A stretch of DNA of 13,664 bases from Bog-375 sp049686695 (GCA_049686695.1 JBAVIH010000452.1:1-13664); one strand, 5' to 3'. Positions 1 to 7,182 are shown, counted from the first letter of the stretch. Program-made: numbers and translations. The notes: generated by a model not told the origin, from the sequence alone.

Positions 1-63
1 AACCCCTGGGATTTACCGCTTTCGCGCCGCCCCCAAAACTCAACCCTAAGACCCCGCCGGACA

Positions 64-424
64 TTAGCTTATTGCGGGCAAAAAATGGTCTTGACAATGG
101 GGTCCACCATAGAGGTCGTTGAGCTCCAGATCATAGTGGCGCGCTTTTATGTGTTCGTAAAACCTGTCGATCAGGTTGGTGACTTCAGCTAAGTGTAGAT
201 CGGGGTTTTCGTCCCATTCCTGCGATACGACGCCCTCGATCCCGCGAGAAAACAGTTGTACCTCCCAATTCATCTCGGCCAGGGCGAGATTACATCGCGT
301 TCCGAGCTTGTGCCAGTTTGCCTCGTCTCTCCCACCAGCGCTCGATTGTCCCCTTGATAAATATTCCCATCCCGGCTCCCACCACAACCTTGAGGATGTC
401 GTAGAGGCTTTGTTCCGTATCCAT
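64..424 (-). pseudogene. Small membrane-anchored hypothetical protein gene, apparently frameshifted
   Basis: Family not recognised. Translation from the ATG at 424 gives 44 residues starting MDTEQSLYDILK, with a hydrophobic stretch (VVVGAGMGIFI) and an ERWWERR segment, then a TAA at 290-292. A second frame, shifted by one base, continues with protein-like sequence (LAEMNWEVQLF, then LIDRFYEHIKARHYDLELNDLYGG) to a stop at 64-66. The upstream part of that second frame, from a GTG at 432, looks like non-coding shadow. The natural reading is one gene of about 120 residues with a one- or two-base indel near 322-330, where the minus strand reads GGGAGAGAC. The ATG at 424 is favoured because AAAGGGGTGA lies just 5' of it. 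A TAGAAT box at 469-474 (minus strand) could be the -10 element, but no good -35 is visible. Alternatives are a sequencing error or two overlapping small genes. If read through, it would be an N-terminally anchored protein with a cytoplasmic helical domain. Confidence 0.5.
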
Positions 425-434
425 CGACTCACCC

Positions 435-1138
435 CTTTCTGGTGACAACTGAAACTTGCTTCGGTGTTATTCTACGCCCGATCCGCGTGTTTGGGACCTG
501 TTTGTTGTCTTTTGGCCGCAGAAACGACGGCAGCCGCGCGAAACCATGCCTTGGGGCCTGGAACCGCCTTCGGGCCGTGGTTCGAGAGTAATCCCGGCTG
601 GGCACCCAGTCTGGATGGACATGCCGGGTTCGCCCGTATCCCCTTGGTCTAAAGACGGTTAGAGTGGTTCGAGCGGACCGCGATTTGGGCCGCAAAGGTT
701 CGAAACGTGTCCAGACTGGGGAGGCATCCTGCAACTTCTTGATCTCACGCTATCCGATTGATTTCATTACGGCCACTTCAGGCATTTCTTCCAAATTGGC
801 TCCATTTGACCGTGACCCCGGCTTGGACTCGAACTCTTGACGCGAATTCGGCCGGCCAGCACTCCCAGATGACTGGCACTGGTCCGCTGTGCTCGCCAAC
901 TTCCGGATTCCGACCATCCATACAATGGTCCGGTGGTTCAGGTAAACAGTGTGGCGTTTTCAGGAGTCATCCGCGCCTCGTGCCGATGAACACGCAATCT
1001 GGGATACTTTGCGATCCCGCAAGCCTGGTTCTCTACGGGCGATGCCAAGCCGGTTCGAGACCTCATGCGCGATCTGGAAAGGCTGAATCGCGGCGAACCT
1101 CGAGCGAACCGTTTTCTCCATTCGAATCGAAACTTGTG
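435..1138. other. Gene-poor stretch of about 700 bp with no convincing gene
   Basis: Open frames here are short, mutually overlapping and low-complexity in character. None has both a ribosome-binding site and protein-like composition. One short plus-strand frame, about 1005-1145, reads in a protein-like way (FAIPQAWFSTGDAKPVRDL, then MRDLERLNRGEP) but has no start or clear upstream continuation, so it may be a gene remnant. The 7-mer GGTTCGA occurs four times (579, 666, 697, 1052), including an exact 10-bp repeat GTGGTTCGAG at 577-586 and 664-673. No complete tRNA cloverleaf could be built around any copy. GC is visibly lower than in the housekeeping cluster downstream. Confidence 0.5.
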
Positions 1139-1144
1139 TATAAT
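1139..1144 (+). promoter_or_regulatory. Candidate -10 box (TATAAT) for the VOC lipoprotein gene
   Basis: A perfect TATAAT lies 6 bp before the ATG at 1151, which places the expected transcription start at or within a base or two of that ATG. No convincing -35 hexamer is seen at the right spacing, and no Shine-Dalgarno sequence precedes 1151. If the box is real, the gene would be transcribed as a leaderless or near-leaderless mRNA. Confidence 0.35.
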
Positions 1145-1150
1145 CCACAG

Positions 1151-1660
1151 ATGCAAGGAATGCCCTGGAGCACAATCGCGCTCTGCTCGCTGTTGCTTAT
1201 CTCGGCCTGCGCAAAAGGAGGACAGGAAGTGCAATCTCCGCAACCTGAAAAGTCGAAGCCGCCCGTCAAAATGGAGCAGCGCGGGCGCATCCTTGGAATC
1301 GGCGGTGTCTTCTTCAAGTCCGCTAATCGTGATCAGATGCGCGAATGGTATTCGAAGCACCTTGGACTCGCTGACAAAGGCCAAGGCGTGATGCTTCCGT
1401 GGCGCGAACACGACGACCCGCAAAAGGAACACGTTACAGTTTGGACTGTTTTTCCGACCTCCACTGACTACATCCCAGCCACGCAACCATTCATGGTCAA
1501 CTACATCGTGGACGACCTGGATGCTTTGCTCGACCGCTTAAAACAAGAGGGAGTAAAGATTGACGCCAAACGAATGAATGAATCCTACGGTCGCTTTGCC
1601 TGGATCTATGACCTGGATGGGAATAAGATCGAGCTCTGGCAGCCGTCCGCAAAGCCCTAA
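1151..1660 (+). CDS. VOC/glyoxalase-fold protein with a lipoprotein signal peptide
   Basis: 169 residues. The N-terminus is a lipoprotein signal: a hydrophobic run (about residues 8-19) ending in I-S-A-C, with lipidated Cys20 predicted, then a Lys/Pro/Gln-rich linker. Residues about 48-165 form a glyoxalase/bleomycin-resistance/dioxygenase (VOC) domain: GIGGVFFKSAN with EWYSKHLGL, then VNYIVDDLDALLDRL, then WIYDLDGNKIELWQP. The C-terminal DGNxIELW is the family hallmark, with Glu161 at the usual metal-ligand position. The usual first ligand in strand 1 is not obvious, so catalysis is uncertain and substrate unknown. The frame is open further upstream, but the signal peptide fixes the start at ATG 1151 (or ATG 1160, which has CAAGGA too close to it). 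The gene stands alone, converging on the ABC operon. Most VOC proteins I know are cytoplasmic, so export to the envelope is unusual. VOC fold is confident; biological role is not. Confidence 0.82.
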   Translation: MQGMPWSTIALCSLLLISACAKGGQEVQSPQPEKSKPPVKMEQRGRILGIGGVFFKSANRDQMREWYSKHLGLADKGQGVMLPWREHDDPQKEHVTVWTVFPTSTDYIPATQPFMVNYIVDDLDALLDRLKQEGVKIDAKRMNESYGRFAWIYDLDGNKIELWQPSAKP

Positions 1661-1815
1661 GGGCCTTCCTCTGCACTTACTCAATCGGTTTTTCTGTAGC
1701 TACGGTCCCGTAGTCGTAGAATGGCCGGAAATGCTTTGCGCCTGGTCATCTCAATATCCGCATCGGCCGATTCCGCCCGATCAGTCGCGAAGTGGCGGCC
1801 TATCAAGCGCAGACA

Positions 1816-4701
1816 CTACTGCGAAACCGGTGGATCGCCCGGTTCGATGCCCATCCGGTCGTTGACGGCAAAGCGCAATTCTTGCTTACAGCCAAGGTAC
1901 CGTTCCGTCGTTTCGATCGGCCAAGAGCCGTCGCGATTCAGGCCCAGCACCTGGACAGCCGGAGCCGCAACCTCTTCGAATTGCACCTCCGCATCCTCCT
2001 CGCTGGCGCGGGCCGTGGTTCGCCACCGGAGACAAGCCCACACGACGGCGAATCCGATCAGCGCCGGGACAAACAGTCTCGGGTCGGCCAGTGCCTGCCG
2101 CTCATACACGACACTCAGGATGATGAACCAGAGGAGAGCCAAACTGCCCAGTATCGCCAGATGAACTTGCGACTTGCCCGGCAGATACGAACACGTGAAC
2201 GGGATCTTGTGGAACCCGTGCAAACACAACTCGGCGAAAGCCAGCGCCATGAGTGTGAGAATCGCCAGGTGGCCCGCGGCCGCCCGCCACGGCCATAGCC
2301 AGAAGCAGCATACGGCCGAGAGAATCCACATCGGAGCGGCCGAGAGCAGAAGGAGCGAGCGGCGGGCGGCCGCCAGGCACTCCGGCACGCGGCGCGCCCC
2401 GGTCACCCGGAAGATCCAGTTTCCCCGCAGATCGAGCGGTATGGAAAAGGCGACCCGGGTTCCGATCATGGCGAAACCCATCATGGTGATGGTGGCGGCG
2501 AGCAACGACTCGTTCACCTGGCTCCATGGGTCGGCCGCCGGGGCATCCGCCAGTTGGTTCGGGGCGGCGCCATTCTTCACCATGGCGATCACCAACGCGA
2601 ATCCTACTCCTAAATAGAAGGCGAGTATGATGCGATGCAGCCGGCTGCGCAGCAAGGTTCGCACGCTGAACTGTACAAGCGCGGTTTCGACGGCGTTGCC
2701 CATGCGCGGGAGCCACGTGCCGCCACGGGCGCCGCCCACGATATCCGGTTCCTCCACAATCTTGCGCAGTGTGCGGAAGTAAGAGAGCGCATATGCGGCT
2801 GCTGTGGCGGATAGCGAGATCCCCAGGCCGATCCACGCGCGCCGCGCCAGCAGCGCGAGCGCCGGCGATCCGTCCCACTGCTGAAACAGGCCCAGAAACC
2901 AATAGGACGGCGACCACGCGAGCAGCCCGTGGCCGCAGGCTCGAACCAGATCCGGCGGCATCATCGGCTGCAGGCAGTAGACGCAGACGATGACGCAGAA
3001 GGCCGCCATTTGCAGCCACGAAGACGCGCGCAAAAACAGTCGCCGTGGAAGCAGCTGTGCGGCGAAGCCTTGCAGACCGAGCACGCAACAGTAGACGAAC
3101 GTTCCGGCGAGGAACATGATGGCCCAGTAGACCGCGAACTTTCGCGCCATACGGGACAGGCCGCCGCTGGGGGGAACGGTCACCAATGCAAGCGAGATCG
3201 CCGGCTCGCCCGAGAGCCGCTGCTGGAGGTGTAGGGGCAACAAGGTCGCGAAGAACGACGACGCCTGATTCACCAGGACAACGCCTGCGTAGTCGCCCTT
3301 GGGATTGAAGAAGGCGTAGCTGGCATATCCGGAGATGGCGCCGCTGTGTGCGTAGTTTCCGGCCTTTTCATCGCAGAACCAGGCGAGAGCAATGCGCGTG
3401 TCACGGTCGGCGGCGGCGCGCGGTTCGTGGGACAACCGAAGCGCGGGCGAATCGGCGCGTAGCTGTGCTTCCAGATAGGTCAGAATGTCGCCGGCCGTGG
3501 AGTTGATGGCGCCGGCCGGGGCGAATGCGTCCAGTTCCCACGGTGGCAGCGGCTCGTGCCGAGCGCCGTATGCCTGAATGAGGCGTTCCCGCCGTTCGGG
3601 CGAAATGAGGACGGACGTGTCTCGCATGCCGAGCGGGCCGGTGATCCGTTGCGCGATCAGGTCCGGATACGAGATGCCGGTTTGCGTGCGGAGCGCCTCT
3701 CCCAGCAGGGAGAATCCCAGGTTGCTGTAGACGAACGGAGGGTCGGCTTCGCGCGCGACACCGCGTCTTGCGATATAAGCGTACAGATCGGCGGCATGAT
3801 AGCCTGCATAGCCGACAGCCGGATTGGGAAAGCGTCTGGGGTTGAAGTCGTCAGGCATCGGAGGCAAGCCGGAGCGATGCGTCGCAAGGTCGCGCAGCGT
3901 GATTTCGCGTCCGGCGGGTTTGCGGACCGTGCCGGCGGGCAACAGTTCGCGGACCGGCTCGTCCAGGCGCACCTTCCCTTCGATCACCATCTGTGCCAGG
4001 AGGAGGCCCGTGAAGGTCTTGGTGATCGACCCGATCTGGTAGATGGAATCCGGATGCGCGGTCCCATATGCGAAGACGCGGCGTTCCCCGTGCTTCACCA
4101 CTCCGAACACGATGCCCATACCGGGTGGAAGTTCGGGCGGCAGATCGCGCCTCAACAGCGGTTCGATGGCGGCTGGCCCAACCGGGGGCACGGCCGGGAG
4201 ATACCCAAATGCCGGCATGGTCGCCTGCGCGGCGGCTTGCGAACCCATCGCGAGCGGACCCACTAAGCCGGCGGCCGAATGCAGGAACACAACCGTGAGG
4301 CCGAGCGCCGTGGCTGCCGCCGCCACCTTGGCAAGAAACAGCGTACGCGCACGCACGGGCAGAGGCGCCAGCACAAGAACGTCGCGGTGGTCCGGGAACG
4401 TGGAATCCCAGCTCAGCACGGCGAACAGTCCGACAACCAGCATGGTGGTGGCGATCAGAAAATGCTCGGCACCCCAGGCCGCGAGTTGCTTCAGCTCAGA
4501 CTGCATGGGGCTGGCGCCGACAATCAGGGCGGGACCCGACAGAAAGAAGATGCTCACAAAGATAAGCAGCGACGCGAACTGGCCCAGCAGCTTGTTCGAA
4601 TCGCCGAGCGCATCCGCCGAGAGCAACTCCAGATCGACCATGCGGAAAAGGAACTGACGATAGAGCACGCGGAATTGGAGCTTCTCCATGTTGGACCTCA
4701 T
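1816..4701 (-). CDS. ABC-2-like permease with an embedded beta-lactamase-type serine hydrolase domain
   Basis: 961 residues. N-terminal permease part: membrane segments at about 41-63, 79-97 and 127-149, with a basic cytoplasmic loop (FPDHRDVLVLAPLPVRART). Residues about 190-500 are a class C beta-lactamase/penicillin-binding-type serine hydrolase with all three motifs: S225-I-T-K228, Y325-S-N327 and H452-S-G454. Further membrane segments follow (about 521-545, 562-582, 618-640, 688-707, 734-755, 786-804, 809-828, 845-867, 876-892) and then a hydrophilic tail of about 65 residues. Positive-inside reasoning puts the hydrolase in the periplasm. The start overlaps the ATPase stop as ATGA (4698-4701). 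An internal ATG at 4689, preceded by GAGG six bases away, is an alternative start. It probably pairs with the adjacent ATPase as a transporter. The hydrolase could act on peptides, esters or beta-lactams; the sequence does not say which. The reading frame is continuous with no sign of a frameshift at either junction. Confidence 0.85.
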   Translation of the reverse strand: MRSNMEKLQFRVLYRQFLFRMVDLELLSADALGDSNKLLGQFASLLIFVSIFFLSGPALIVGASPMQSELKQLAAWGAEHFLIATTMLVVGLFAVLSWDSTFPDHRDVLVLAPLPVRARTLFLAKVAAAATALGLTVVFLHSAAGLVGPLAMGSQAAAQATMPAFGYLPAVPPVGPAAIEPLLRRDLPPELPPGMGIVFGVVKHGERRVFAYGTAHPDSIYQIGSITKTFTGLLLAQMVIEGKVRLDEPVRELLPAGTVRKPAGREITLRDLATHRSGLPPMPDDFNPRRFPNPAVGYAGYHAADLYAYIARRGVAREADPPFVYSNLGFSLLGEALRTQTGISYPDLIAQRITGPLGMRDTSVLISPERRERLIQAYGARHEPLPPWELDAFAPAGAINSTAGDILTYLEAQLRADSPALRLSHEPRAAADRDTRIALAWFCDEKAGNYAHSGAISGYASYAFFNPKGDYAGVVLVNQASSFFATLLPLHLQQRLSGEPAISLALVTVPPSGGLSRMARKFAVYWAIMFLAGTFVYCCVLGLQGFAAQLLPRRLFLRASSWLQMAAFCVIVCVYCLQPMMPPDLVRACGHGLLAWSPSYWFLGLFQQWDGSPALALLARRAWIGLGISLSATAAAYALSYFRTLRKIVEEPDIVGGARGGTWLPRMGNAVETALVQFSVRTLLRSRLHRIILAFYLGVGFALVIAMVKNGAAPNQLADAPAADPWSQVNESLLAATITMMGFAMIGTRVAFSIPLDLRGNWIFRVTGARRVPECLAAARRSLLLLSAAPMWILSAVCCFWLWPWRAAAGHLAILTLMALAFAELCLHGFHKIPFTCSYLPGKSQVHLAILGSLALLWFIILSVVYERQALADPRLFVPALIGFAVVWACLRWRTTARASEEDAEVQFEEVAAPAVQVLGLNRDGSWPIETTERYLGCKQELRFAVNDRMGIEPGDPPVSQ

Positions 4702-5462
4702 GCCTGAATCAGATCGGCCACCTGGCGCGAGATCGCGGCGGTGTCCTGCTCCACGGCGAGCTGCGAGAAAATGGCTTCCAGCGTCGGCGCGGCCATCAGC
4801 GTGCGCAGATGTTCAATGGAGTCGTCGGCCACCACTTTGCCGCGATGCAGGATCACGACGTGGGAGCAGACCCGCTCCACGGTTTCGAGCTCGTGCGAGC
4901 TGAACAACACTACTTTGCCGCGGGCCGCCAACTCCTGGATCAGGCTGCGCAGAACGAGGCCCGTGGAGACGTCGAGGCCGGAGAAGGGCTCGTCGAGCAG
5001 GAGGAGGTCCGGATTGTGCAGCAAGGCGGCGGTGAGCAGCACCTTCTGCCGCATACCTTTCGAGTAAGCCGAGATGGGGACGTGCCGGTCGCCATGCAGC
5101 GAGAGCAGGCGCAGGAGTCCGTCGATACGGTCGGCCGTGGGCTTGGCGGGCAGACCGCGCAACTGGCCCACCATCGCCAGGTACTCCAGGCCGCTCAGGT
5201 GGGCGTAGAGATGCGGTTCTTCGGGTACGTAGCCCATGCGCTGCTTGTAGGCGATCAGGTCGCGCTGAATCCGTTCGCCCTGGAACAGTATCTTGCCGGA
5301 GGTCGCCTCCATGAGGCCGGTGATCATCTTCATGGTGGTGGACTTGCCGGAACCGTTGGGTCCCAGGTAGCCGGTTATCTCGCCGCCTCGGGCGGTAAAG
5401 CTCACGCCATCGACGGCGGCGATGCCGAGAAAACGTTTGGTAACATGGCGCAGTTCGAGCAT
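4698..5462 (-). CDS. ABC transporter ATP-binding protein
   Basis: 254 residues, the normal length for a single ABC ATPase domain of the CcmA/ABC-2 exporter type. Motifs in order: Walker A GPNGSGKST (34-42); a Q-loop region reading GYVPEEPHLY (77-86) with Glu where Gln is usual, as in many ABC-2 exporters; signature YSKGMRQKV (133-141); Walker B LLLLDEP (153-159) with catalytic Glu158; D-loop SGLD (161-164); H-loop SSHE with His190. It hydrolyses ATP at the inner membrane to power the permease encoded directly downstream, with which it overlaps by 4 bp. The ATG at 5462 is chosen over an upstream in-frame TTG at 5483 because translation from 5462 opens with the typical MLELRHVTKRF and TAGGG precedes it. 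Its promoter and leader lie inside the inverted repeat shared with the divergent padR gene, so PadR control is likely. Confidence 0.93.
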   Translation of the reverse strand: MLELRHVTKRFLGIAAVDGVSFTARGGEITGYLGPNGSGKSTTMKMITGLMEATSGKILFQGERIQRDLIAYKQRMGYVPEEPHLYAHLSGLEYLAMVGQLRGLPAKPTADRIDGLLRLLSLHGDRHVPISAYSKGMRQKVLLTAALLHNPDLLLLDEPFSGLDVSTGLVLRSLIQELAARGKVVLFSSHELETVERVCSHVVILHRGKVVADDSIEHLRTLMAAPTLEAIFSQLAVEQDTAAISRQVADLIQA

Positions 5463-5468
5463 GACTAC

Positions 5469-5523
5469 TACCCTATGTAGCAAACTACAATCACCACTGT
5501 CAAGTATTATCCTACATAGGGTA
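5469..5523. promoter_or_regulatory. Perfect 12-bp inverted repeat in the divergent promoter region, probable PadR operator
   Basis: TACCCTATGTAG at 5469-5480 is exactly reversed as CTACATAGGGTA at 5512-5523. Arm centres are 43 bp apart, about four helical turns. Each arm contains the TAGGG that probably serves as ribosome-binding site for its adjacent gene (ATPase leftward, padR rightward). A second, smaller dyad, TGTAG-CAAA-CTACA, spans 5476-5489. PadR-family proteins bind dyads built on ATGT/ACAT half-sites, and both arms carry ATGT or ACAT. The repeat between a padR gene and a divergent transporter operon is therefore best read as an autoregulatory operator. The dyad is seen directly; the binding protein is inferred. 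Confidence 0.75.
5474..5503 (-). promoter_or_regulatory. Candidate sigma-70-type promoter for the ABC operon
   Basis: On the minus strand a perfect -35 hexamer TTGACA (5503-5498) is followed after 18 bp by TACATA (5479-5474), a weak -10 lying inside the left arm of the inverted repeat. Repressor binding there would block RNA polymerase. A TATTAT at 5505-5510 on the plus strand is a possible -10 for the divergent padR gene, but has no good -35. Confidence 0.5.
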
Positions 5524-5533
5524 TGATGTTCAT

Positions 5534-5848
5534 ATGGCCGCCGAGCTCAAGCTTTCGCACACCGCCGCGCTGATCCTGCAGGCCGTCCATACGGGCGATG
5601 GTTACGGCTTCAGCGTGATGGTACTGACGGGTCTTCCCAGTGGCACGGTCTACCCGGCGATGCGTCGGCTGGAGCGGGACGGGCTGGTCCGGTCGCAATG
5701 GGAGCGGCAATCGCTCGCGAACGCGGGGCAGCGGCCGCCGCGGAAGTACTACAAGCTGACGCAGGCGGGCCAGGCGACGCTCGGGGCCTCGCAGCGGCGG
5801 TATCCGCTGTTGGCCAAGCTGGCGGCCGTGGAGGCGGGGCAGTCATGA
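5534..5848 (+). CDS. PadR-family transcriptional regulator
   Basis: 104 residues, a short PadR made essentially of the winged helix-turn-helix. Diagnostic sequence: GYGFSVMVLTGLPSGTVYPAMRRLE DGL in residues 23-51, where GTVYPAMRRLE is the recognition-helix region, then RPPRKYYKLTQAG at 68-79, the PadR wing signature. PadR proteins act as dimeric repressors, often of divergent transport or stress genes. The start is ATG 5534, with TAGGG 11 bases upstream in the right arm of the inverted repeat. It overlaps the next gene as ATGA (5845-5848), so the two are translationally coupled. It lies divergent to the ATPase/permease operon with a 71-bp gap, and probably represses both directions. The inducer is unknown; a substrate of the transporter is a natural guess. 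Confidence 0.92.
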   Translation: MAAELKLSHTAALILQAVHTGDGYGFSVMVLTGLPSGTVYPAMRRLERDGLVRSQWERQSLANAGQRPPRKYYKLTQAGQATLGASQRRYPLLAKLAAVEAGQS

Positions 5849-6630
5849 GGATACATCTGGCGATGCTGCGGAGCGCCGCCTGGCTGGTTCCCGGCGAGCA
5901 ACGCGCGGAATGGCTTGCCGAGTGGAGCGCCGAACTCTGGTATGTTGGGCGGAGTTGCCGGCGCCAAGCGACCGGCTTCTGTCTGGGCGCGTTCCGCGAT
6001 GCGCTCTGGCTGCGGCGCAATCGTCCGCCGGATGCGCCGCGCGCGCCGTGGTTCGAATCGCCGGCGCGGTGTCTGGGGTCCCTTGGCCTGCTGGCGGCAG
6101 CCTGCGTGCTGCTCGCGCTTCGCCACCACCGGCCCGACATGCCGCTGCCCGTCCGCGGGCCGATTCTCGCGATGCTATATCTGGCCATGATGGCTCTGCC
6201 CATTTTGCCGGCAATCACGAGCCTGCGGTTGGGGGAGTATCCAGCGAATCGCAATGCTTGGTGGTGGGTATTCTTCGCGGTCAAGATCGCGCTGCTGCTG
6301 CCCATCGTCTTTCTCGGCGTGCTGGACCTTGCGGCCATGATCGGGCTGAAACCCCATGCCGGGCCGATACATTGCATTTTTGTTGGTAACGTCGCTGCAC
6401 TCCGGTGGGCGCTGATCGACCAGCGGCGGCGCTGCCCGGAATGCCTCCGGCTGCTGGCGCACCCCGCGCGGATCGGGCTGCCCTCGCAGACGTTTCTCGA
6501 GTGGTACGGGACTGAGTTCGTGTGCGTGAAAGGCCACGGTTTGCTGCACGTCCCCGAAATCCCGACGGTTTCATTCCGAACGCAAAGCTGGATGCATCTG
6601 GACCGGTCGTGGAGCGGGTTGTTCTTGTAA
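5845..6630 (+). CDS. Polytopic membrane protein with a zinc-ribbon-like C-terminus, coupled to padR
   Basis: 261 residues, not assignable to a named family. The N-terminus (VPGEQRAEWLAEWSAELWYV, residues 15-34) is an amphipathic, tryptophan- and acid-rich motif that I associate with PadR-linked membrane proteins of Acidobacteriota. Hydrophobic segments lie at about 75-92, 105-125, 139-164 and perhaps 175-191. The C-terminal part is cytoplasmic or periplasmic depending on the number of spans, and has C197-P-E-C200 and C227-V-K-G-H231, a plausible zinc-binding set. The start ATG overlaps the padR stop by 4 bp; the frame is open further upstream but that would overlap all of padR. A sensory or anti-regulator role with PadR is possible but only inferred from the coupling. 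Confidence 0.8.
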   Translation: MRIHLAMLRSAAWLVPGEQRAEWLAEWSAELWYVGRSCRRQATGFCLGAFRDALWLRRNRPPDAPRAPWFESPARCLGSLGLLAAACVLLALRHHRPDMPLPVRGPILAMLYLAMMALPILPAITSLRLGEYPANRNAWWWVFFAVKIALLLPIVFLGVLDLAAMIGLKPHAGPIHCIFVGNVAALRWALIDQRRRCPECLRLLAHPARIGLPSQTFLEWYGTEFVCVKGHGLLHVPEIPTVSFRTQSWMHLDRSWSGLFL

Positions 6631-6954
6631 GCGGGAACGGAGGCCGCGGGAGAACGTCTTCCCTGGTCGCGCAGCGTTTACCGATCCCGCTCCCAATTGG
6701 TGTCCATGAGAAAAGTAGTCCAGCCCGCGCTGGTAGGACTGCGCACCCGCTGCTCATCGCTCCAGCCCTCCCGGAATCAGACCGCGCCGCGGATGCAACG
6801 CAGGTAGCTGGCCCAAGTTTACATGCTCGACAAGCGGCGGCTGGGTTTGGTACCATTACACTGAACACGTGCTGTTTTTTTCTCCCGGACAATCCCACGA
6901 CCGGCCATCCTATATCCTCAGTTGTTCAGCCGAGGACTAAAGCGTACGAAATCT
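6631..6954. other. Intergenic gap with no supported gene
   Basis: This 324-bp gap separates the padR operon from the genes leading to ffh. It contains a small perfect hairpin (CCAGC-CCGC-GCTGG, 6720-6733) without a following T-run, and a run of seven T (6875-6881) without a stem in front of it. The conserved apical loop of SRP RNA was looked for because ffh is nearby, and was not found. I see no tRNA, riboswitch or credible small ORF. Confidence 0.5.
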
Positions 6955-7182
6955 ATGGCTTCCAATACCTTTTCTCAGGGCGCCCAAGTCGAGCATGTGA
7001 AGTTCGGCTTGGGCACGGTGATGTTCAGCAGCGAAGAGCGGATTGTGATCAAGTTCGACGATCACGGCGAAAAGAAATTCGTCACCACCATGGTGATGGG
7101 CAGTTTGAAGAAGAGCGACCGGCAGCCTCCGGCGGAAAAGCGGGGCTCGCGGAAGCGAAAGGTTGCGCCGGCCGCGGTGTAG
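6955..7182 (+). CDS. Small UvrD/PcrA C-terminal-type Tudor-like domain protein
   Basis: 75 residues. Residues 9-53 (GAQVEHVKFGLGTVM, then IVIKFDDHGEKKFVTTMVMGSLKKS) match the Tudor-like fold at the C-terminus of UvrD/PcrA helicases, where the pattern G-x-x-V-x-H-x-x-FG-x-G-x-V followed by V-x-F-D-x-x-G-x-K-K is typical and contacts RNA polymerase or nucleic acid. Here the domain stands alone with a basic tail (KRGSRKRKV) suited to nucleic-acid binding. The start is taken as ATG 6955; an in-frame TTG at 6922 would add 11 non-conserved residues. No strong Shine-Dalgarno is seen close to 6955. It lies 27 bp upstream of the cold-shock-domain gene in the same direction, so co-transcription is likely. 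The function is unknown beyond probable RNA polymerase or nucleic-acid interaction. Confidence 0.8.
   Translation: MASNTFSQGAQVEHVKFGLGTVMFSSEERIVIKFDDHGEKKFVTTMVMGSLKKSDRQPPAEKRGSRKRKVAPAAV

Noticed and set aside
815..845. tRNA-like T-arm on the minus strand (GAGTTCGAGTCC)
   Set aside because: The flanking 5-bp stem does not pair and no acceptor or anticodon arm could be found at the right distances.
938..1486. Open frame antisense to the VOC lipoprotein gene
   Set aside because: The plus-strand frame has a signal peptide and VOC motifs, while the antisense product is basic and featureless.
1691..1720. Bidirectional terminator between the VOC gene and the permease gene (CTACGGTCCCGTAG at 1700-1713)
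   Set aside because: The dyad is short, its loop is 2-4 nt, and the T-run lies before it rather than after it for the plus-strand gene.
6706..6807. 33-codon ORF starting ATGAGAAAAG in the gap before the Tudor-like gene
   Set aside because: There is no ribosome-binding site, the composition is Arg/Ser/Pro-rich like non-coding GC-rich DNA, and a hairpin lies inside it.
6865..6890. Intrinsic terminator suggested by a run of seven T at 6875-6881
   Set aside because: No stable stem immediately precedes the T-run on either reading.
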